From Sodalis ligni (GTDB lineage Bacteria > Pseudomonadota > Gammaproteobacteria > Enterobacterales > Enterobacteriaceae): a DNA stretch of 64,000 nucleotides. The notes under the pieces were generated by a model. That model ran no database searches. It saw only the letters and a program-made list of their open reading frames with translations, and had not been told where the DNA came from. A program made the position numbers and the translations under genes. The stretch covers positions 3,782,337 through 3,846,336 of the forward strand of contig NZ_CP075169.1 of the NCBI RefSeq assembly GCF_016865525.2, written 5' to 3'. This document shows, in pieces, positions 1 through 10,426 of this stretch (positions within the stretch are counted from its first letter, which is position 1; each line of letters begins with the position of its first letter).

Positions 1-692
1 CCATCTCCTGGCATGCCCCGGTCGCTCACCAGATCGGTAGTAGGAACCAGCCAATCAGAAACGTGAAACGCCAAAATGCGGTTGCCGGCGCGCGTTAATT
101 GTTCTGCCAGATAAGGATCCCACCAGAGGTGATAGACATCGACAGCGACCCCAAGACGACATTCCCCATCGGGATCCAGTTCATCGCACCAGTCCAAGGC
201 CTGGCGCAAGGTGCACAGGCAGGAACGATCCGCTGCTGTCATCGGGTGCAGCGGCTCCAGGGCGATGGGCACGCCGACATCCCTGGAGTGAGGGAGTAAC
301 TGACGGATACCCTCTTTGACCTGCCGATGCGCCTCTGCCAGATTTTTCGAACCGCTGGGCAATCCGCCGACGACCTGCATGTAGCAGTTCGCGCTCAGCT
401 CTGCGGCGGTATCCAATGCCCGGCGGTTTTCGTCAACGGCCTGCAGGCGCTCGGCCAGGGTCGGCGCTGTGTAATAGGTGCTCCGGCACAGGCCGGATAC
501 CGACATATGGCAATTTTTCAGCCGGCGGGCGACATCCTGCACGTTGCGACCGTCCAGTTCACGCCGCCAGGGGGCGATCCCGCCGATGCCACGCTGTGCG
601 CAGTCATCAATAATGGCTTCAAGAGGCGCCTGATAGCCCAGCGTTGCGGTATTGATGCTGTAGAGCGCCGGCTTTCCGGAAATATCTCTCAT
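1..692 (-). CDS. Sugar phosphate isomerase/epimerase, TIM-barrel (partial, runs off window start)
   Basis: About 230 residues are visible from the ATG at 692; the frame stays open to base 1, so the C-terminus lies outside the window. The product resembles the xylose-isomerase-like TIM-barrel family (AP endonuclease 2 / IolE-IolI type), metal-dependent enzymes that isomerise or epimerise sugars. Family-like stretches are IALEPLHPM, which carries a likely metal-binding Glu, VDVYHLWWDP and the strand FHVSDW. The SDR gene upstream ends 14 bases before this start, so the two are probably co-transcribed and may act on the same polyol or keto-sugar. The substrate cannot be read from the sequence. 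Confidence 0.8.
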   Translation of the reverse strand, partial: MRDISGKPALYSINTATLGYQAPLEAIIDDCAQRGIGGIAPWRRELDGRNVQDVARRLKNCHMSVSGLCRSTYYTAPTLAERLQAVDENRRALDTAAELSANCYMQVVGGLPSGSKNLAEAHRQVKEGIRQLLPHSRDVGVPIALEPLHPMTAADRSCLCTLRQALDWCDELDPDGECRLGVAVDVYHLWWDPYLAEQLTRAGNRILAFHVSDWLVPTTDLVSDRGMPGD

Positions 693-706
693 TTTTCGCA
701 CCTTGC

Positions 707-1491
707 TCAGAAATGAGGAACGCTTAAACCACCATCGATGGCGATCGGCACGCCACAGGTATAAGGCATTCTGCCTTCCGCCATTGCGCGCACGGCAGAC
801 GCGATATCCGCCGGATAACCCCAACGCCCTTGAGGCACCAGCCCTTTGGCAATCAGTTCGTCGTAATACGCCGTAGCAGGAAGGGTCATGTCGGTTTTGA
901 TAAGACCCGGACGGATTTCATAGACACCAATGTTGTCTTTGATCAGGCGCAAAGCGAACAGGCGGGCAGCGGTCGACACCGCCGTTTTCGCCATGGTGTA
1001 TTCGCCGCGGTTGAGCGCCAGCATGACGGCATTGATGGAGCTGATGAAAATGATCGAACGGTAACCGTCAGGCAGCACACCCTGGGCGAGCAAGCGGCGG
1101 CTGAATGACTGGGTCAGAAAGAACGGCGCACGGGTATTCACGGCGAAATTTTCATCGAAGCTGTCTTGTTGCATATCAAGGAGGTCGCCGCGGCTTTTAA
1201 CGGAGATCCCTGCATTGTTCACCAGACAGTCCAAACGGCCCCATTTGCCCTGGGCGGTATCCAGCAGTTCTTCGTGTACAGATACATCGGCGATATCCGC
1301 GCTGAAACAGGCCGCCTCAACGCCCGCAGCTTCGCACTCCACCTGTACCAGCTTGAGCTTTGCCACACTGTCCGTGTCCGGGCGATCGTTAATGAGCAGG
1401 TTAAAGCCTGCCGCCGCCAGTTCCAGCGCACACCCCTTACCAATACCCCGTGCCGCCCCGGTGATGATGACGACTGGTTTTCGCTTACCAT
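707..1491 (-). pseudogene. Short-chain dehydrogenase/reductase, frameshifted at codon 5
   Basis: A classical NAD(P)-dependent SDR of about 260 residues. Visible motifs are the cofactor loop TGAARGIG, the NNAG strand, a Ser in the IFISS strand, YTMAK (Tyr and Lys of the active site) and the C-terminal IDGGLS. A good start exists at 1491 (AGGAG five bases upstream), but that frame does not reach the Rossmann motif. One base is missing in the A-run (TTTT on the + strand at 1478-1481). With one more A the protein would begin MVSEKPVVIITG. Without the correction only a GTG at 1366 can start the main frame, and the product then lacks the cofactor-binding loop. It lies directly upstream of the TIM-barrel gene and divergent from TetR. 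Confidence 0.8.
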
Positions 1492-1556
1492 TTTAACTCC
1501 TGAAGTTGGAACCACATGTACTTGAGCACATGATGAACTTGAAAGAAAAAAGATCA

Positions 1557-1570
1557 ACCAACTAGTTGGT
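1557..1570. promoter_or_regulatory. 14-bp perfect palindrome, candidate TetR operator
   Basis: ACCAACTAGTTGGT is its own reverse complement. It sits between the SDR (start 1491) and the divergent TetR gene (start 1722), where an autoregulatory operator is usually found. Assignment to this TetR is inference from position. Confidence 0.6.
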
Positions 1571-1721
1571 AAAATGTGAAAACGATCACGATCGCTCATA
1601 ATTATATGAAAATAAGGTGTTTTTTATTTTCCCTGGCTCGGGTATTATCTCAAGGTCAATCCCGCCGTACTGGTGTATAGTGGAAACATTGACAGAACGT
1701 AATTTTAGCGTTGGAGTCAAG

Positions 1722-2345
1722 ATGTACTTTAATACCGATTCAATAACCAATCTTAAGGACAAACTTTTATTATGTGCCATCAATGAATTTGCTGAGTATG
1801 GCTATGAGGGCGCAAGAATCGACAATATCGTTAACGCCGCGGACTGCAGTAAACAAACGCTCTACCACCATTACGGTAATAAAGAGAAACTTTTTATAGC
1901 GGTTATTGAATACAGCTGGAATGATATACGCACAAAAGAAATGGCCGTTACGTTAACGGCGGGCGATCCCGAAGGAAACTTGAGCAAACTTATCGATTTC
2001 ACTTGGGATTATTACATACATAATATGTGGTTTTTGAAAATAGTTAATACTGAAAATCAAAATAAAGGTGAGCACTTAAAAAAATCACTCAAAATAAAAG
2101 AAATAAACAAAAACCATCTCAATATAATGGATCAAATAATCTTGGAAGGCAAGAAAATGAACATCTTCCGAGAAGATATCATCCCGGTTCATGTTAATAT
2201 AAGCATTGCTGCATTAGGATTTTATTATTTAATCAATCAGCACACTCTTGGATTTATCTATAATATGGAAATGGCTTCCAAAGAAAACTTGGATTGTCGG
2301 CATAGTATAATTAAAGAGACGATTATCAGATGGGTGTCCGCCTAA
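1722..2345 (+). CDS. TetR/AcrR family transcriptional regulator
   Basis: 207 residues, a usual TetR length. The N-terminal helix-turn-helix is clear (GARIDNIVNAADCSKQTLYH, then HYGNKEKLF). The C-terminal ligand domain is poorly conserved, as is normal for the family. The start at 1722 is chosen because GGAG lies five bases upstream; an in-frame ATG-like start at 1617 would add a non-TetR leader. It is divergent from the SDR/TIM-barrel genes and a perfect palindrome lies between them, so it probably represses that operon and itself. Its AT content is noticeably higher than that of its neighbours, which suggests separate acquisition. Confidence 0.85.
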   Translation: MYFNTDSITNLKDKLLLCAINEFAEYGYEGARIDNIVNAADCSKQTLYHHYGNKEKLFIAVIEYSWNDIRTKEMAVTLTAGDPEGNLSKLIDFTWDYYIHNMWFLKIVNTENQNKGEHLKKSLKIKEINKNHLNIMDQIILEGKKMNIFREDIIPVHVNISIAALGFYYLINQHTLGFIYNMEMASKENLDCRHSIIKETIIRWVSA

Positions 2346-2356
2346 GCGTAATAAAA

Positions 2357-2384
2357 CCCCATGGCACCGCGCGTTGCGATGGGG
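2357..2384 (+). terminator. Hairpin after the TetR gene
   Basis: CCCCATGGCA pairs with TTGCGATGGGG across a 7-base GC-rich loop with one mismatch, 11 bases after the TetR stop. There is no U-run, so intrinsic termination is uncertain. Confidence 0.35.
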
Positions 2385-2544
2385 ATCTTGCATTTATCCC
2401 TAGGAAACCATAGCGTTTAGCGCGACAGGGCCAGGAGAGGAGATAACCTGAACGGGCGCCCGGTCCGCATTGGATTAGCCCTCGGTGCTAACGCCGTCGA
2501 GGGTAAGGCGCTCCATTCAGATGAGTTGCCCACCGGCGGGACGA

Positions 2545-3877
<1,333 letters not shown>

Positions 3878-4534
3878 CTAAATTTTATCTTTACCATACG
3901 ACGGGGAATATGGACCGTATAATATTCCTCCCGGCACGCCGGCGGTTAACATACGCGCACTGGTCATTCCGGCAATATCATGCCCTTTATCCATCAGATT
4001 GTTCGCCACTTGATTAATGGCGGCGCTAACCAGCATTCCCAACAAACTGCTGTTATTGCTGTCTTGCTCATTAGATGACGCGGTTGCCCCGCCGGACCAG
4101 AGCTGTTTCCCGGTGCGTAAATCCACCAGTCTTGCCGTAGCCGTTACGCGCGTTTCGCTGGATACCACGATATATTTGGTGCCGTAGTCGGTCACATCCA
4201 CATACAGCACGGTATCGGCGCCAAAAATCTGATGTAACTTGGCCACGCTGACGGCGCGGATATCCTGCGGCGTCGTCATGCCATGCTGCTTAAAGGTCTC
4301 CTCCACCACCGCAACCGGCAACACATAATAACCGGCCTCAGCCAGCGGAAGCGTCATTTGAGAAAGCATGCTGTGGCTGGCATTCACATCCAAGGACTGG
4401 CTTACCGGCGGCAACACCAGAATTGATCTTGGCTTGCTCTGCTTAAACCCAGTGTAATCACGGGGTATCGGTTTTGCACAACCAGTCAACGCCAGGGTAA
4501 AAACCAGGCTGATGAAGACTAAAAGACGATTCAT
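3878..4534 (-). CDS. DUF799 (GNA1162-type) lipoprotein
   Basis: 218 residues with a lipoprotein signal peptide: a hydrophobic stretch and lipobox LTGCAKPI. The body matches the DUF799/GNA1162 family (SILVLPP near the N-terminus, then VLYVDVTDYGTKY, ARLVDLRTGKQLWSG), small periplasmic or outer-membrane lipoproteins. It overlaps the upstream DUF4810 gene by four bases (ATGA). It is the last gene of a CsgG-DUF4810-DUF799 operon, a combination conserved in several proteobacteria. The trio probably forms an outer-membrane-associated lipoprotein complex; its job is not well defined. Confidence 0.85.
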   Translation of the reverse strand: MNRLLVFISLVFTLALTGCAKPIPRDYTGFKQSKPRSILVLPPVSQSLDVNASHSMLSQMTLPLAEAGYYVLPVAVVEETFKQHGMTTPQDIRAVSVAKLHQIFGADTVLYVDVTDYGTKYIVVSSETRVTATARLVDLRTGKQLWSGGATASSNEQDSNNSSLLGMLVSAAINQVANNLMDKGHDIAGMTSARMLTAGVPGGILYGPYSPSYGKDKI

Positions 4535-4890
4535 TTCGTCTCTCCTTTATTTTTGCTCAGCAGTAGATCCATAAAGGGTGCTGATTCAGGAAATAGCGCT
4601 TTTTCATGATTAAATTCTTGAAAAGCCAGGTCGGTACGACCGGTATTGGCATAAAGCAGGCCAAGATGGGCATGTACTCCGGGCGGGACCTTTTTTGCGG
4701 AGGCACGGCTTTTTTCCAGGGAGGCATTCAACGCTGCGATCTGTTCATCGGGACTGGTTTTCCCACTTTGGTAATAGTGATACACCGTTGTCTGATAATT
4801 ATCCCAATGATATATTTTTTTCGGTGCGGTGGCGCAACCCGCCAGGGTTATGACAACGCCTAAGATAATGCTTTTAGTTAATTTCGTCAT
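4531..4890 (-). CDS. DUF4810 lipoprotein
   Basis: 119 residues with a lipobox (TLAGCATAPKK). The family core YHWDNYQTTVYHYY follows directly, and a TPR-like segment (HAHLGLLYANTGRTDLAFQE) makes up the middle. It is the second gene of the CsgG-DUF4810-DUF799 operon, 15 bases after the CsgG-like gene and overlapping the DUF799 gene. The fixed gene order and the three lipoboxes suggest the products work together at the outer membrane. Confidence 0.85.
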   Translation of the reverse strand: MTKLTKSIILGVVITLAGCATAPKKIYHWDNYQTTVYHYYQSGKTSPDEQIAALNASLEKSRASAKKVPPGVHAHLGLLYANTGRTDLAFQEFNHEKALFPESAPFMDLLLSKNKGETK

Positions 4891-4905
4891 TCAAATAACA
4901 ATCTC

Positions 4906-5572
4906 TTAATTAATTGGCCGCCATGAACCGCTCTCGATACCTGAAACCAGATTATTGACGGCTTCGCGGATTGCCAGGTCCAACACTTTGTCATTTAACG
5001 TCGAGTCATGACTTGCCGTGCTGCCAAAACCAACGACTTCCCGGTTGGAAAGCTCAAACTCCCCCGCGCCCAGGGTGGAAAAAACAACTTCAGAGGTTTG
5101 TACGTTAACGATATTAAGAGCGACCTTGGCATAGGCAACTTGCGTTTTACCCCTGCCGAAAATACCCCAGAGTTGTTGATCGCCCACTTCCTTACGGCCA
5201 AACTCAGTGACATCCCCGGTCACCACATAAGCGGCTCCTTTCAGTGCCTGCGCCTGCCCTTTGATATTCGCTTCTGCTTTCAGCTCATCCATATTGGCGC
5301 GATCCAAAACGTTAAAACGCCTGGTTTGCTGTAAATGCGTTATCAAAATGGTTTTAGATTGATTGCCTAAATGGTCAATGCCGTCGGAGAAAATACCATT
5401 CATATAATTAGAACGATTATCAAATTTACCCACAGCTATAGGACTTCTCTGCCCTGATAAGGGTATTATATGAAGCGACTCGCTGCACTGTCCGTATCTG
5501 AGAGGACTCGGTGGCGCACCCCAGTAGCGCGGCTGTAATCAGCAGCGGATAAATAAAACCCTTGTTTGCCAT
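4906..5572 (-). pseudogene. CsgG/HfaB-family lipoprotein, frameshifted after the signal peptide
   Basis: The main frame from about 5433 carries the CsgG core (VGKFDNRSNYMNGIFSDG, TRRFNVLDRANMDELKAE, GAAYVVTGDVTEFGR). It has no signal peptide of its own. Upstream in another frame an ATG at 5572 opens a lipoprotein signal (LLITAALLGCATESSQ) that continues to VASYNT and then runs into a stop. The two halves meet at 5450-5462, and a net change of two lost bases (or one gained) would join them. As it stands the secreted form cannot be made. CsgG proteins are outer-membrane lipoprotein secretion channels. This copy heads the DUF4810-DUF799 operon rather than a curli locus. Confidence 0.8.
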
Positions 5573-6291
5573 TCTTTAACCTTTTTCCCTTGGATGATGT
5601 TACTCATTACACTTGATAGGTCAGTTAACAATCGTAATCAGCAGGCTTGACAGCCGGGCGAAATATCTCGCCGCAGGTTAAACATCGTGCGCCGGAGGGA
5701 TGAAACAGCAGTTAAACAGTCATGTTTATGGTACCGCTCTTAGCCTTAATTACGGTCTCTGTTTACCTCGGGATGAGGATGATTTTCCTAACAAAAATGC
5801 TGGTCATGGATATTATCGTCCTCGCTCAAAGATAAACATTACCGGCTTTCACTCATTAGCCCATAGGGTGTAGATAAGAAAACCGCCAAAGGAGGACCCC
5901 TTATGCTTCTACCCACGGTCTGGTTAATGACAGCGGTGGAATGTGAAAAAATGTGATTTACGTCTAATTTCAATGTTTCCATTCTTGTATGGTAGCATTC
6001 AAGCGCTTATCTTTACATCAACAACCTTGCTTCCAGGTGTTTTCGGTACGCACTTCATTTTCAAGAAGGAGACATTATGGCTTGACTTGATATTAGCGTT
6101 AATAACAAAACTGATCTCTGTTATTGGAGCTTAGGTATTTTACCTTATCTTTAGAGGACATTTCTCATGATTGTCTTTTATTGATCAAAGGTTGATATTT
6201 TACGTCTATTATTTCCTCGTCTCGTTATGAATATCATTGGGTCGAAAAAATTGGATAAAACTATTTGCCTGACAATAAAGAGGTTTTAGAA
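5573..6291. other. Intergenic region of about 0.7 kb
   Basis: The region separates the divergent CsgG-like operon and MFS gene and presumably holds both promoters. An AT-rich + strand frame at 5943-6134 (63 codons) lacks a ribosome binding site and recognisable features. I see no supported gene, repeat or RNA here. Confidence 0.4.
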
Positions 6292-7652
6292 ATGGGAAAA
6301 GAAGAATTATCTTTACTCAGCCCTGAAGAAAATAGGCGTGAACCTGTGGCGAACACGAATGACACATTGAATTCTACAGGAAAGCGTCGCTTTTTCCCAA
6401 GGCACACCCATTATCGTGGTGGATGTTGGTAATAACGACATTAGCCATTTTGATGAACTCAATAGACAGAATTATATTGCCCACATTATTGCCCGCCATA
6501 ATGAAAGATTTCAACCTGACGGAAATACAAGTCGGCTGGCTCAACTCGTTAAGCTTTTTCGGTACGCTGAGCGGCGCGGTTATTTTCGGAATATTTTCCG
6601 ATTTTGTGGGAACCGGTCATAAACGCTGTTATAGCTGGACGGTGGCGGTCATTGTTGAAGTCGTATCCGGAGTGGCCACCGCATTTTGTAAAACCTTGGG
6701 CGCATTCCAGGCATTGCGGATTTTCATGGGAATGGGGACCGGCGGATCCGAACCCATCAATGTGGCATTATTAGGCGAATGGTGGCAAAAAGAGAACCGG
6801 GGCTTCGCCATCGGCGTCCACCATACCGGGTTCCCATTAGGCCAGTTTATCGGACCGGTACTGATTGCGGGGATTTTGGCTTTCGGTACCTGGCGTCAGG
6901 CATTTCTCTTCATTCCGCTCATCGGCCTATCCATTGTCTTTATACAATATTTCGTCGGGACGAAAAAAAATCATCAAAAGGTGATGCAATGGATTGCGGA
7001 AAATAAACTTACCCAGCCCATCGAGCCTGTTGCCGATGTAAAACGTGATAGTTTCAGAACGGCGTTGGGTAAATCCTTGTCTTGCCTGAAAAACCGCAAC
7101 TGTCTGCTGGCGATTTCGTTAATTTTCGGTTTTACTTGGGCAGAAATGGGGATAGCCAACTTTCTTACCCTCCAACTGACGCGCGAAGTGGGCTTGCCGC
7201 TTTCCACCGCGGCCATCATTTCCGGCGCGTCGGGTCTTACCGGCTGGATCGGCCAGATTTTATGGGGCGGCTATTCTGATGTTAAAGGCCGTAAGAGCTC
7301 GCTGGGCATTATCATTTTTGGCTGGATGATTGCCACCGCCCTATGCATGTATATCCATTCCGCCGCATTTGGCTGGGGAATACTGATCTTCTGGGGATTG
7401 TTCAGAAACTCGCCTTATCCGGTCGCCTATGCCTTGCTGATAGATTCAGCGCCTAAAGCGGCCGCATCCAGCATGGGTTTAATGATTGGTTTGGCCGTCG
7501 GGATCGCGGGCATCCTGGTCGCCCCCGTGACCGGCTGGATTATCCGTGACTATGGCTTCAATGTGCATTATATGATTATCGTCGGCGTTCTGATCCTGTC
7601 CTGCTTGCCGCTTTTTTTCATTAAAGAAACCATTACCCATAAGAGCGCCTAA
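6292..7652 (+). CDS. MFS transporter, N-terminal tail frameshifted
   Basis: From 6423 the frame encodes about 409 residues with twelve predicted membrane helices and an MFS loop-2/3 signature region (GAVIFGIFSDFVG, then IFMGMGTGGSEP). The better start is the ATG at 6292, with AAAGAGG eight bases upstream. It opens a 40-residue cytoplasmic tail ending KRRFFPRHTHYR, then meets a stop at the 6415-6420 junction. One lost base (for example T in TATCGTTGG) explains the shift. The ATG at 6423 has no good ribosome site, so expression is doubtful. The stop is directly followed by the cyclase gene at 7653, so the carrier probably imports the cyclase's substrate or exports its product. Confidence 0.8.
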
Positions 7653-8345
7653 ATGAATAATGAACTGTTGACCTTATTGCATCACTGCGAACTTATTGAA
7701 CTGAATTATTTTTATGACTCCTCTATGCCCGTATGGCCAACCCATCCGAAGTTTATGCTGAACGACTGGGAAACCCATGCCGCAGGAGACGGAAATTATA
7801 ATAACCTATTGCAAATGGGCGATCACTGCGGTACCCATGTTGACTCACCCTCGCATTTTATCCCCGCCGGGAACACCATCGAAAAAATCGATGTCCGTCA
7901 ATTGATTGGCCGGGGCGTTAAAATAGACGTTTCCGGCTATCCCGCGGATACGGAAATTACCGTCGCCATGATCCAGTCTTGGGAAGCGAGAAATGGAGAT
8001 ATCCAGGCCGACGATATTGTATTATTCCGCACCGGCCATGATAAAAAATGGCAATCTCGGCCAAATCATAAATCCTTTTTATCGGGTTGGTCCGGTTTGT
8101 CTGGGGCGGGGGCGGAATACTTATTAGCAAAAGGGGTTAATGTCATCGGTTCTGACGCCATGTCGCTGGATGCCTGGTCAAATTCCACCTATCCCGCCCA
8201 TCAGATTATTCTAGGATCCGGAAAACTTATCATGGAAAACCTGGCGAATCTGGACAAGGTTCCCGAGACGTTTATCTTTATAGCTTTACCCTTGAGAATA
8301 AAGGGAGGTTCGGCCTCCCCTGTCCGCGCCATTGCATTGATTTAA
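7653..8345 (+). CDS. Cyclase family protein (kynurenine formamidase-like hydrolase)
   Basis: 230 residues of the cyclase/KynB family, metal-dependent amidohydrolases. The signature HxGTHxDxPxH is present as HCGTHVDSPSHF and provides the metal ligands. Further family motifs are DDIVLFRTG and GVNVIGSDAMSLD, and an HQIILG segment comes later. Its ATG immediately follows the MFS stop codon, so the two genes are translationally coupled. The substrate is unknown; known relatives open formyl-kynurenine or cyclic amide and lactone rings. Confidence 0.85.
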   Translation: MNNELLTLLHHCELIELNYFYDSSMPVWPTHPKFMLNDWETHAAGDGNYNNLLQMGDHCGTHVDSPSHFIPAGNTIEKIDVRQLIGRGVKIDVSGYPADTEITVAMIQSWEARNGDIQADDIVLFRTGHDKKWQSRPNHKSFLSGWSGLSGAGAEYLLAKGVNVIGSDAMSLDAWSNSTYPAHQIILGSGKLIMENLANLDKVPETFIFIALPLRIKGGSASPVRAIALI

Positions 8346-8348
8346 AGT

Positions 8349-8525
8349 TCAGACGGCGGTTTTGTCCTGCCGCCGCCGCAGGAAAACAAAATAGGGCGCG
8401 CCGATAAACGTCGCCAGCAGCCCCGCCGGGATCTGGTTCGGGAACATCACCATGCGGTCGCACCAGTCGGCCGCCAGCATCAGCGCGGCGCCGATAGGCC
8501 ATCGCTGGCCACGAGAATATAACCG
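8349..8525 (-). pseudogene. Remnant of a FecCD-type iron-siderophore ABC permease (C-terminus only)
   Basis: About 55 codons match the C-terminal end of FecCD/BtuC permeases: WPIGAALMLAADWCDR, then FPNQIPAGLLATFIGAP and YFVFLRRR, ending at a normal stop. Upstream in the same frame the similarity stops and the panE gene's 3' end begins. The first nine or so membrane helices are gone and no ATPase or binding protein is nearby, so this is a decayed leftover of an iron-uptake locus. Confidence 0.7.
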
Positions 8526-8539
8526 CAGGGGGGAAAATC

Positions 8540-9430
8540 TCAGCCGGGTCCGTCGCTGGCGGCCGCCAACAGCGGCACGATCAAATCGCTTATGGGCGTC
8601 GGGATACCGCGGGATCGGCCGCATCGCTGCACGACCCCGTTCCGGCAGTCCCACTCCAGAGGACGGCCGGCTTGCCGGTCGGCGAGAATGGAGGTGCCCA
8701 AGTCAGGCGGGGAGCGATGGAATTTATCGACTATCTCCTGCGCCACGTCGTCCCCCAGCGTGGCGCCCTCCGCACGGGCAACCGCCAGACATTCCCGCAG
8801 GTAGGCCATAGACAGCGCGGTAATATCGGCCCGGGCGAACATGCCGGAACGGCGGCCGGTCAGCACCATTAAACCCGCCGCCGCGTTCTGTAAAAGCTTT
8901 CGCCACGCAACCGACGTGAAATCCGCCGCGACATCAACCGTGCATCTCGTACCGCGCAACGCCTCGAGCACCACGCCGGTGGCCGGCGTGTCCGGCAAGG
9001 TGAGGCGCGCCTCGGCGCGCAGCCACACCGATGCGTCCGGTTCACGTTGAGCGGGGAACCACACCACCGAGGGCAGCACCGGGCCGCCGGACAGGTAGGG
9101 CGCGAACTGCGTTTTCTGCTCAACGCCGTTTTGCAGCACGCAGACAACCGTCTTCGCACCGCACAGTGCGGAAAGCCACGGCGCCGCCGCCTCTGTTTGT
9201 GTCACCTTGACCGCGACGAAAACCAGGTCGAACGGGTGTTTGATCTCGGCCGGATCGCTTAGCACGGGCCCCGGGACAACGATACGACCGCCATCGAAGC
9301 GCAGCTCCAGGCGCTGGTGCGCCGTGCGGCCGCAAATCGTCGGCGTACGCCCCGCCTCATGCAGCGCTGCCGCCACGGTGGTGCCTATTGCCCCCGGCCC
9401 CACCAGGGCGACGGTTGGATATTCTGACAT
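8540..9430 (-). CDS. 2-dehydropantoate 2-reductase family protein
   Basis: About 296 residues with the ketopantoate reductase architecture. The N-terminal Rossmann fold has VALVGPGAIG, the middle has DLVFVAVKVTQTEAA and VCVLQNGVEQ, and the helical C-terminal domain starts at TSVAWRKLLQNAA with the family's catalytic Lys. It reduces a 2-keto acid with NADPH; ketopantoate is the type substrate but the family has paralogues for other keto acids. The start at 9430 follows GAGG. It lies downstream of a DMT-family transporter on the same strand. Confidence 0.8.
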   Translation of the reverse strand: MSEYPTVALVGPGAIGTTVAAALHEAGRTPTICGRTAHQRLELRFDGGRIVVPGPVLSDPAEIKHPFDLVFVAVKVTQTEAAAPWLSALCGAKTVVCVLQNGVEQKTQFAPYLSGGPVLPSVVWFPAQREPDASVWLRAEARLTLPDTPATGVVLEALRGTRCTVDVAADFTSVAWRKLLQNAAAGLMVLTGRRSGMFARADITALSMAYLRECLAVARAEGATLGDDVAQEIVDKFHRSPPDLGTSILADRQAGRPLEWDCRNGVVQRCGRSRGIPTPISDLIVPLLAAASDGPG

Positions 9431-9524
9431 CACTTTATCCTCTTGTTCTGATAGTCATTTGCTGCCCTGACCGCCATGCGGCTCGGGCCAGCCCTCGATA
9501 TTCAATAGCTTCACACAACAGCGG

Positions 9525-10352
9525 TCAGCCGATGAGGATCGTGCCGATGGCAATCACCGCGCACGCCAGCATCTTTCGAACCGTCAACGTCTCCCCCAGG
9601 TAAAAATAACCGATCAACGCTGCAAACAATACGCTGGTTTCGCGCAATGCCGACACCGCGCCCATGGGCGCGCCGGACATGGCATAGATGATGATGCCAT
9701 AGGCCAGAAGAGAGAGCAGCCCGCCGATGAAGGCCATGATAAATCCGGGCCGCCAGGTCAATAAACTGCGCGCGCCGCGCAGGCCGATGTATACCGATGG
9801 CATCAAGATGCCCCACAAGGCGCACATCCAGACCGTATAGGTTATGGGCGCGCCGGACAGACGTACGCCGATGCCGTCCGTGACGCTGTAAGCGGCAATG
9901 AAACAGCCGGTTCCCAAGGCATAGGGCAGGCTGGGAACCGCAAGCCTGCGTTCTTTGAAGGCCAAGGAAACAATGCCGACCGATACCAGAACAATGCCAA
10001 GCAGGGCGCCCATCCCTACCCTCTCGCCGGCGAAAACAGATGCCGCGAGGGTGATTAAAATGGGGGAAGAACCCCGCGCAATCGGATAGGTTTGCCCGAG
10101 GTCTCCCGCCTGATAGCTCCTGACCAGAAACAGGTTATAGCCAACGTGCAGCACCGCTGAAACTACCGCATACCTCCAGCCGGCTTTTGCCAAAGGCGCC
10201 AGAAACAGGGCTATGGCGACGCTTACGATGGCCACCGCCAGACACATGATCGTCATCGACCAAAGTCTGTCGGCCCCGCCGCGCAGCAGCGCATTCCAGC
10301 CGGCATGCAACAGCGCCGCAAAAAGCGTCAGTAAAATGATATCAAAAGGCAT
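9525..10352 (-). CDS. EamA/DMT-superfamily transporter
   Basis: 275 residues with about ten hydrophobic helices forming two EamA repeats. The second repeat ends in the typical SALRETSVLFAALIGYFYLGE, followed by a last helix. These inner-membrane carriers move small metabolites, often amino acids or nucleotide-like compounds, usually outward. The gene is 94 bases upstream of the panE-like gene on the same strand and 74 bases downstream of a LysR gene. The three may be one unit controlled by that regulator (inference). Confidence 0.85.
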   Translation of the reverse strand: MPFDIILLTLFAALLHAGWNALLRGGADRLWSMTIMCLAVAIVSVAIALFLAPLAKAGWRYAVVSAVLHVGYNLFLVRSYQAGDLGQTYPIARGSSPILITLAASVFAGERVGMGALLGIVLVSVGIVSLAFKERRLAVPSLPYALGTGCFIAAYSVTDGIGVRLSGAPITYTVWMCALWGILMPSVYIGLRGARSLLTWRPGFIMAFIGGLLSLLAYGIIIYAMSGAPMGAVSALRETSVLFAALIGYFYLGETLTVRKMLACAVIAIGTILIG

Positions 10353-10426
10353 ACGCCATACTAAGCAGCCCGGCGCTGTTGTTAAAGCGAAGTCTCTTCA
10401 TTTCAGCATGAGCAATTACTCATGCA

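Noticed and set aside
5943..6134. Possible small membrane protein (63 codons)
   Set aside because: AT-rich region, no ribosome site, no recognisable sequence; chance frame is more likely.
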